Part shown: piece by piece, positions 24,132 through 28,742 of the stretch | How the letters are laid out: every line of letters starts with the position of its first letter | Numbering within the stretch: position 1 is the stretch's first letter | Assembly: GCA_017453335.1 (NCBI GenBank) | Contig: JAFTKI010000084.1 | Location: 1 to 28,742 of the forward strand | Direction of reading: 5' to 3' | DNA: 28,742 nt | DNA from: Clostridia bacterium | Lineage (GTDB): Bacteria > Bacillota_A > Clostridia > Oscillospirales > CAG-272 | Program-made: the position numbers and the translations under genes | The notes under the pieces: model-generated | The model's input: only the letters and a program-made list of their open reading frames with translations | The model's database searches: none | Told to the model about the DNA's origin: nothing

Positions 24132-26537
24132 ATGAATCTTTCAAGAAATTGGCTGTCTGATTTCGTCAATGTGGACGATATCGACAACAAAGCATATTGC
24201 GATCGCCTGACGCTCACAGGCTCCAAGGTAGAGGGCTACGAGGTTCTGGGCGATGACATTGAAAACGTAGTGGTGGCAAAGGTCACCAAGATGGAAAAGC
24301 ATCCCGATTCCGATCACCTGTGGATCTGCCGCTTGGATGCGGGCGAGGTTGTGGGACACGATATTCAGATCGTAACGGGTGCACAAAACGTATTCGTAGG
24401 TGCATTGGTTCCCGCGGCAATCCCCGTGGCAAAGCTCCCCGACGGCGTTGTAATCAAGGCAGGTAAATTGCGCGGTGTTGATTCGAACGGCATGCTCTGC
24501 TCGATGGGCGAATTGAAGCTCACTCCCCACGAATGCCCCGGTAAGGAAGAAAACGGTATTCTCATTCTGGATGAAGAATTTGAAAATCGCATCGGTGACG
24601 ATATCCGTGATGTGCTGATGCTGAAGGATACCTCGGTGGAATTTGAGATCACCTCGAACCGTCCCGACTGTCTTTCCGTAATCGGTCTGGCCCGTGAGAC
24701 CGCAGTCAGCTTCGACCGCGAGATGACCGTTCCCACGCCTGTAGTAAAAGGTGCCGGCGACGGCGACTCGGTTGAGAACTACATTAAGGTAGGAATTTCC
24801 GCACCCGACCTCTGCTACCGTTATGCGGCAAGAGTGGTTAAAAACGTAAAGATCGCGCCTTCCCCCATGTGGATGCGTATGCGCCTGCGCGCATCGGGCG
24901 TTCGCCCCATCAACAACATCGTTGATATCACCAACTACGTCATGCTGGAGTACGGTCAGCCCATGCACGCCTTTGATTACAGCCAGCTTGAAGGCGCCCA
25001 GATCGACGTGCGCCGTGCCGCTGACGGTGAGACGTTCCGTTCGTTGGATGACATCGACCACAAGCTGGACAGCTCCATGCTGGTGATTGCAGACAGCAAA
25101 AAGGCTTGCGCGCTGGCAGGTGTTATGGGCGGAGCAAACTCCGAGATCAAGGACACCACCGCGACCGTTGTATTTGAGTCGGCTTGCTTCAACGGCGCAT
25201 CGGTTCGTGTGACCGCTAAGAAAAACGGTATGCGCACCGAATCCTCCGCACGCTTCGAGAAGGGCTTGGATCCCGAAAACTGCATGGCAGGTCTGCAACG
25301 CGCTTGTGAGCTGGTTGAGCTACTGGGCGCAGGTGACGTGGTTGACGGCATTGTGGACGTTTACCCCGCTCCCAATGCACCAACGGTGCTTCCCTTCACG
25401 CCAGACCGCTACAACCAATTCCTTGGTATGACTATCCCCGAGGAGCACATGGTAACCTCGCTGACACGTCTTGGCTGCAAGATCGAAAACGGACAGATCC
25501 TCGTTCCCTCCTTCCGTGCCGACCTTGGCTGTATGAACGACATTGCAGAAGAGGTTTGCCGCATTTACGGCTACGATAAGATCGAGGCATCGGGTATGAC
25601 CGCCGAAACGACGCTTGGCGGCAGAAGTGCAAAGCAGCAGTTTGAGGTTGATACCGAAGCGGCGCTGGTTGGCATGGGACTTTCCCAGATCCACACCTTC
25701 TCCTTCATCAGCCCCAAATATTATGACAATATCCGCATGCCCGCTGATTCTCCTCTGCGCCGCTCGGTAGTAATTTCCAACCCCTTGGGCGAGGATACCA
25801 GCGTGATGCGTACCACCGCACTTCCCTCTATGATGGAGGTTCTGGCAAGAAACAACAACTTCAACAATGAAACAGCTCGCCTGTTTGAGATCGCAACGAT
25901 CTATATTCCCCGTGAATCGGCAAACGAGCTGCCCGAGGAAAAGCGTGTTCTGACGGTTGGTCTGTACGGAAACACCGATTTCTACGCACTCAAGGGTATT
26001 TGCGAGAATATGCTGAAGCTGGCAGGTGTGACAGGCGTTACCTTCACCGCTGAAACCGAGAATGCGTCCTACCATCCCGGCAGATGCGCAAAGATCGTAA
26101 CCGAGAACGGTCAGCAGATCGCGGTATTCGGTCAGGCACATCCTCTGATGGCTCAGAACTACGGCTTGGATATCCCCGTTTACGTTGCCGAGATCGACTT
26201 CGATGCGATCTTTGACGGCGGTGATACCAAGAAGGCATACAAGCCGCTGCCCAAGTACCCCGCAACCACCCGTGACTTCTCCTTTGTTTGTCCTGAAGAA
26301 ATGGAAGTGGGCGCGATTGAGGGCGTGATGGCAAAGGCAGGCGGAAAGCTGGTTGAAAACGTGGCTCTGTTTGATATTTACCGCGGACCTCAGCTTGGTG
26401 AGGGTAAGAAGTCGGTTTCTCTGCGCGTGACGCTTCGAGCTGCAGACCGCACTTTGACGGTTGAAGAAGCAGACAAGGTAACCAAGAAGATCCTGAGCGA
26501 TTTGAAGTTCAAGATGGGACTGGAGCTCAGAGGTTGA
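24132..26537 (+). CDS. pheT: Phenylalanine-tRNA ligase beta subunit
   Basis: Partner of PheS, carrying tRNA-binding and editing domains. It has 801 residues, typical. Domains in order: N-terminal MNLSRNWLSDFVNVDDI; EMAP-like tRNA-binding domain (~40-150: VVVAKVTKMEKHPDSDHLWICRLDAG, GVDSNGMLCSMGELKL); the B1/B3-B4 editing region with TSNRPDCLSVIGLARETA and PINNIVDITNYVMLEYGQPMHAFDYSQL (~200-390), ending in ARFEKGLDPENC; B5 (~410-475); the catalytic-like core (~480-690: VMRTTALPSMMEVLARNN) and the FDX-ACB anticodon-binding domain (~705-801: KYPATTRDFSFVCPEEM, LFDIYRGPQLGEGKKSVSLRVTLRA). GAGG precedes its ATG. Confidence 0.98.
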   Translation: MNLSRNWLSDFVNVDDIDNKAYCDRLTLTGSKVEGYEVLGDDIENVVVAKVTKMEKHPDSDHLWICRLDAGEVVGHDIQIVTGAQNVFVGALVPAAIPVAKLPDGVVIKAGKLRGVDSNGMLCSMGELKLTPHECPGKEENGILILDEEFENRIGDDIRDVLMLKDTSVEFEITSNRPDCLSVIGLARETAVSFDREMTVPTPVVKGAGDGDSVENYIKVGISAPDLCYRYAARVVKNVKIAPSPMWMRMRLRASGVRPINNIVDITNYVMLEYGQPMHAFDYSQLEGAQIDVRRAADGETFRSLDDIDHKLDSSMLVIADSKKACALAGVMGGANSEIKDTTATVVFESACFNGASVRVTAKKNGMRTESSARFEKGLDPENCMAGLQRACELVELLGAGDVVDGIVDVYPAPNAPTVLPFTPDRYNQFLGMTIPEEHMVTSLTRLGCKIENGQILVPSFRADLGCMNDIAEEVCRIYGYDKIEASGMTAETTLGGRSAKQQFEVDTEAALVGMGLSQIHTFSFISPKYYDNIRMPADSPLRRSVVISNPLGEDTSVMRTTALPSMMEVLARNNNFNNETARLFEIATIYIPRESANELPEEKRVLTVGLYGNTDFYALKGICENMLKLAGVTGVTFTAETENASYHPGRCAKIVTENGQQIAVFGQAHPLMAQNYGLDIPVYVAEIDFDAIFDGGDTKKAYKPLPKYPATTRDFSFVCPEEMEVGAIEGVMAKAGGKLVENVALFDIYRGPQLGEGKKSVSLRVTLRAADRTLTVEEADKVTKKILSDLKFKMGLELRG

Positions 26538-26538
26538 C

Positions 26539-27462
26539 ATGAAAACCGTTGATAAAAACTATTTTCCCGGATGGGTTCGGAAATCAATCACCTTCACCAT
26601 TGATGACGGAAACGTCAAATTGGATCGAAAGTTTTTGGATATTACCGAGCCCGCGGGACTGAAAGGCACCTTCAATCTCAACACGCCCTTGAAGCGTTTG
26701 GATGCCGAAGGCTACCGTGATTTTTATCGCGGATACGAGATCACAAACCACTGTAGATTTCATCCGAAAGCAATGACACCCGAGCTTCAGCAACGAGAGG
26801 TCAAGGAGGAACCGTTTGATAAGGAAACCGCGGACCCCTCCTTTGCATACAAGATTGAGGACGGAATTTATCGGATCTACATCAAATATTGGGACCATGT
26901 TGCCGAAGACGAAAAGTATATTGACTGTGTGCTGGAAGCCACAAAAGAACTGGAAGAGGTATTTGGCAAAGGGGCTATCCGCGATTATGTATGGCCATAT
27001 TGCGAGCAACCAAACGTCAATGTTGTGAACAAAGTAAAATCCATGGGCTTCCGTTCAATTCGTAAAACGGGTTGTGTAAAGGACTCTACAGGCTTTTCGC
27101 TCCCTCTCGACCGTATGGCTTGGAGCTATAATGCAAACAACACCAATCTGCGTGAGCTTTCCAAGGCATACGATGCTTATCCCGATGACGGAACATTAAA
27201 GTTTTTCTGCTTTGGCGTTCACTCCCACGACTTTGAAAACGCAAACTGTTGGGACGTGCTGGAAGATTTCTGCCGTGATATGGGCAACAGACCAAATGAT
27301 TTCTGGTATGCCTCGGTGGGTGAGATATTCGATTATGAGGATGCTGTCAAGGCACTTGTGATCACCGAGAACGAGATCAAAAACGATTCTCCGATCGACT
27401 TGTACGTAAAGATCGATGGCGAGCCTACCCTGATCAAGGCAAATTCGGTTTATATGCTTTAA
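26539..27462 (+). CDS. Polysaccharide deacetylase-like (NodB-fold) protein
   Basis: A 307-residue carbohydrate-esterase-4-like protein. ITFTIDDGNV (~residues 17-26) is motif 1 (catalytic base Asp and metal Asp), GYEITNHCRFHP (~65-76) fits the His-x3-His metal motif 2, YVWPYCEQPN (~155-164) stands for motif 3, and FFCFGVHSHDFEN (~222-234) carries the late catalytic His. It has no signal peptide or membrane segment, so it appears cytosolic, unlike typical peptidoglycan deacetylases; the substrate is unknown. The ATG lies 1 nt after the pheT stop with only GAGGT upstream, so it is probably translated by coupling and is under the same T-box. A terminator follows. Confidence 0.8.
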   Translation: MKTVDKNYFPGWVRKSITFTIDDGNVKLDRKFLDITEPAGLKGTFNLNTPLKRLDAEGYRDFYRGYEITNHCRFHPKAMTPELQQREVKEEPFDKETADPSFAYKIEDGIYRIYIKYWDHVAEDEKYIDCVLEATKELEEVFGKGAIRDYVWPYCEQPNVNVVNKVKSMGFRSIRKTGCVKDSTGFSLPLDRMAWSYNANNTNLRELSKAYDAYPDDGTLKFFCFGVHSHDFENANCWDVLEDFCRDMGNRPNDFWYASVGEIFDYEDAVKALVITENEIKNDSPIDLYVKIDGEPTLIKANSVYML

Positions 27463-27515
27463 AAACTGAAAAACGCCACCGGAAATCCGTTGGTTCTAAA
27501 AGACAGTTTTGCAAG

Positions 27516-27552
27516 AATACGGTATATCTTGAAAGAGGTATGCCGTATTTTT
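27516..27552 (+). terminator. Intrinsic terminator of the pheST-deacetylase operon
   Basis: AATACGGTAT (27516-27525) pairs with ATGCCGTATT (27540-27549) with one G-U wobble, followed by a T-run to 27552. The 27553-27646 stretch after it shows no gene. Confidence 0.85.
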
Positions 27553-27646
27553 GCGTTTGTGGACACAAATGCAGCACTTCGTCTGTATTAACTAAAGACT
27601 ACAACAAATTACGGTTATTTTGCTATGCGAAAAACCCGCACAAACC

Positions 27647-27777
27647 AAAGGCTCCCTTGTGTAAAGGGAGCTCCGCCGTAGGCGGTGAGGGATTGCTTTA
27701 ACTCTAAACTAATCTTTTACAATCCCTCCGTCACGGCAAGCCGTGCCACCTCCCTTTACACAAGGGAGGCATTTTTT
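27647..27777. repeat. Palindromic repeat core, copy 2
   Basis: Same architecture as the core at 15541-15668: CTCCCTTGTGTAAAGGGAG, a CCGCC/GGCGG hairpin, GGGATTG...CAATCCC, a CACGG/CCGTG hairpin, and CCTCCCTT/AAGGGAGG followed by ATTTTTT. No long outer inverted repeat is seen; a short CAAATTAC/GTAATTTG pair (27605-27612, 27792-27799) may be chance. Confidence 0.85.
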
Positions 27778-27818
27778 CTACCTCCCGAAAAGTAATTTGA
27801 TAAATTACACTAAATATG

Positions 27819-27847
27819 TTTACAAACCACGAAATTTGTGGTATAAT
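27819..27847 (+). promoter_or_regulatory. Promoter with palindromic operator-like spacer, upstream of a structured RNA
   Basis: TTTACA (27819-27824), 17-nt spacer, TATAAT (27842-27847). The sequence ACCACGAAATTTGTGGT (27826-27842) is palindromic at 7 of 8 pairs and fills the spacer. The predicted start, near 27854, coincides with the first base of the long stem below. Confidence 0.75.
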
Positions 27848-27853
27848 AATCGT

Positions 27854-28064
27854 GCCAAACAAATTTAATAATAGAATTAGCGGTATCTTTTTCTTTATGG
27901 GATAATTATACCCTTTTTTCTCCATAATCATTTTTAGAATTTGGTAAAAGCGTAAATTCCACTTAAATGGTTATGGTAGAGATACTCTGATTCTATTAAA
28001 TTTGTTTGGCGACAATCGGGGTTTGCGTTTTTCGGTGCGTGGCTTCGGTTGCGCACCTTTTTTT
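27854..28064 (+). ncRNA. Candidate structured RNA with own promoter and terminator; unknown class
   Basis: GCCAAACAAATTTAATA (27854-27870) pairs perfectly with 27994-28010. After a 3-nt bulge GAATTAG (27874-27880) pairs with CTGATTC (27987-27993), and GGTATCTTT (27882-27890) with AGAGATACT (27978-27986, with wobble and a bulge). Inside are a small hairpin GGG..CCC at 27899-27913 followed by six T, and a longer arm: CCATAATCATTT (27922-27933) with AAATGGTTATGG (27965-27976), then GAATTT/AAATTC (27937-27942, 27954-27959). That is a three-way junction of ~157 nt. TTATGG (27895-27900) can also pair with CCATAA (27922-27927), a competing fold. A terminator, GGTGCG/CGCACC (28034-28057) plus seven T, ends the unit 20 nt before the next start codon. 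It may be a free small RNA, a leader switch, or a MITE; I match it to no known family. Confidence 0.55.
28034..28064 (+). terminator. Intrinsic terminator after the structured RNA
   Basis: GGTGCG (28034-28039) pairs with CGCACC (28052-28057), followed by TTTTTTT (28058-28064). Read-through would be required to reach the small gene at 28085 unless that gene has another promoter, which I do not see. Confidence 0.85.
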
Positions 28065-28084
28065 ATATGCAGTTAGGGGGATAT

Positions 28085-28282
28085 ATGAATATTCAAAAAA
28101 GAGTAACAGATATTACCGGCGTAGAGCTTACGCCCGGCGAGCCTGCCGTTTGTCTTGGTAATGGAGAGCATAGCTTTGAGTGTTGTTGCGACGAGTGCGA
28201 CTACTATTTGCTTTGTTTCCCCGATTTTGATCCAAAAAGCAAAGAAGAAAAGATTGCTATGGATAAAGGCTATATTTGTTAA
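28085..28282 (+). CDS. Small Cys-rich conserved hypothetical protein
   Basis: A 65-residue protein, ATG at 28085, with AGGGGG directly upstream. Seven cysteines: Cys23, 33, 34, 35, 38, 44 and 65. The central ECCCDECDYYLLC block suggests metal binding (zinc or iron). VELTPGEPAVCLGNGEHSFECCCDECDYYLLCFP resembles small hypothetical proteins I recall from gut Clostridia, without known function. It is acidic overall with a Lys-rich stretch before the C-terminus and has no signal peptide. It follows the structured RNA and its terminator, so expression may depend on read-through. Confidence 0.7.
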   Translation: MNIQKRVTDITGVELTPGEPAVCLGNGEHSFECCCDECDYYLLCFPDFDPKSKEEKIAMDKGYIC

Positions 28283-28304
28283 TCTTATAAAGTAAAAAGG
28301 AGCA

Positions 28305-28490
28305 GATGCTGTAGGCAATGTCATGAAGTTAAGGGATTATGAAAGGCTCTCCTTCCGGGAGAGCTGGCGCCGTGAGGCGACTGAGAGGGAAATTTGTTCA
28401 CAAAAGCCCTCTCCGTCACGCTATCGCGTGCCACCTCCCCCAAAGTGGGAGGCTCCTTCCTCGTTAACTTCATGACATTGATGCTGTAGG
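28305..28490. mobile_element. MITE-like insertion with target-site duplication, carrying repeat core copy 3
   Basis: Perfect 17-bp terminal inverted repeats CAATGTCATGAAGTTAA (28316-28332) and its complement (28464-28480) bound a 165-bp unit. They are flanked by direct repeats ATGCTGTAGG (28306-28315 and 28481-28490; 11 bp if the preceding G is counted), as expected for a target-site duplication. There is no coding capacity. The inner core at 28341-28459 has the same hairpin plan as copies 1 and 2: CTCTCC/GGGAGAG, CGCC/GGCG, GAGAGGG/CCCTCTC, CACGC/GCGTG, CCTCCC/GGGAGG. Confidence 0.85.
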
Positions 28491-28546
28491 ACGTACTCTA
28501 ATAGGTAGTATTGTTCTTTAATAGAATCATACCTGCCGACAGAAAG

Positions 28547-28590
28547 GGGGCTGTCTCAAATGCAAATATTGGAGCATTTGAGGCAGCCCC
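28547..28590 (-). terminator. Hairpin between the MITE and the right-edge gene
   Basis: GGGGCTGTCTCAAATGC (28547-28563) pairs with 28574-28590 over 17 bp with one mismatch that is a G-U wobble in plus-strand RNA. It lies ~50 nt past the stop of the minus-strand gene at the right edge, so it probably ends that transcript, though the T-run is poor (CTTTCT). Confidence 0.5.
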
Positions 28591-28639
28591 TCTAAATTCC
28601 TTCTGAGAACCAGCTACTGCGTACCGATTCTTTGTTTAT

Positions 28640-28742
28640 TTACTCTACTTTTTCGCCGGACATGCGCAAGGTAACCGTTCCATCGCCCATGATATACGTA
28701 GCTTCGGTCCATTCCCAATTTTCCACCATTTTGGTGTAAGAA
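28640..28742 (-). CDS. C-terminal end of an unknown protein (runs off right edge)
   Basis: An open minus-strand frame from the window end to a TAA at 28642-28640. It reads SYTKMVENWEWTEATYIMGDG then TVTLRMSGEKVE, 33 residues. The alternating hydrophobic/polar end suggests a beta-strand C-terminus. Nothing more can be said about its family. Confidence 0.5.
   Translation of the reverse strand, partial: SYTKMVENWEWTEATYIMGDGTVTLRMSGEKVE

Noticed and set aside
24141..26540. Two long open frames (385 and 406 codons) antisense to pheT
   Set aside because: Composition typical of antisense shadows; pheT itself has every expected domain.
27731..27931. A 66-codon minus-strand open frame across repeat copy 2 and the structured RNA
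   Set aside because: No ribosome binding site; it covers a palindromic repeat and a promoter, and its C-terminal residues come from the repeat.
27854..28064. 6S RNA as an identity for the structured RNA
   Set aside because: 6S RNA needs a large open bubble with both strands mostly free. Here one side has ~31 nt and the other 1 nt, giving a three-way junction instead.
15494..28490. The three palindromic repeats as a CRISPR array
   Set aside because: The copies are long, multi-hairpin, far apart and without regular spacers or cas genes.

Overview
The window looks like chromosomal DNA from a spore-forming, anaerobic-type member of the Clostridia, possibly a gut Oscillospirales-like lineage; the exact family cannot be fixed from sequence alone. 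Evidence: two endospore genes (gpr, spoIIP), a tRNA-Phe T-box leader, sigma-A-type promoters with 16-17 nt spacers, strong Shine-Dalgarno sites, and a purine operon of a clostridial type with an archaeal-type IMP cyclohydrolase. No phage, plasmid, CRISPR, rRNA or tRNA gene is visible.

Layout. (1) 1-6081, minus strand: a purine operon read from a near-perfect promoter (-35 6076-6081, -10 6053-6058) through a ZTP (pfl) riboswitch with a terminator, then purE, purC, two hairpins, purF, purM, purN, purO-type IMP cyclohydrolase and a stand-alone AICAR transformylase that runs off the left edge. PurF has lost all the residues of its glutaminase site that I can align but keeps its phosphoribosyltransferase site. 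(2) 6143-7797, minus: PlsC-type acyltransferase and a PHP-family histidinol-phosphatase-like protein. (3) 8013-10116, plus: glycerol-1-phosphate dehydrogenase (AraM/EgsA type) and a HAD-IIA phosphatase, divergent from plsC. (4) 10249-11733, minus: bifunctional NAD(P)HX repair enzyme. (5) 11891-12522, plus: MecA-like adaptor broken by one frameshift. (6) 12625-14018, minus: DUF3343 Se/S-carrier-like protein and a cysteine desulfurase-like enzyme. (7) 14158-15462, plus: enolase. (8) 15494-17874: a palindromic repeat, radC, and an HTH/S24-peptidase regulator divergent from a small membrane protein; the two facing promoters share a mirrored sequence that may be the operator. (9) 17862-19895, minus: gpr and spoIIP. 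(10) 20084-22696, plus: an orphan 870-residue peptide-binding lipoprotein with a large alanine-rich helical insertion. (11) 22763-27462, plus: promoter, T-box, pheS, pheT and a coupled polysaccharide-deacetylase-like gene. (12) 27463-28742: an accessory stretch with two copies of a dispersed palindromic repeat, one inside a MITE-like unit with a target-site duplication, a probable structured RNA with its own promoter and terminator, a small Cys-rich protein, and the end of an unknown gene.

How the parts work together: the purine operon makes IMP from PRPP, and the ZTP sensor should raise expression when ZMP/ZTP builds up, for instance when formyl-folate is short and the last steps stall. The T-box couples PheRS synthesis to uncharged tRNA-Phe. 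The strongest candidates for something undescribed are the three-way-junction RNA at 27854-28010 with its terminator and downstream Cys-rich gene, the PurF with a dead glutaminase domain, and the S24 regulator with mirrored promoters.
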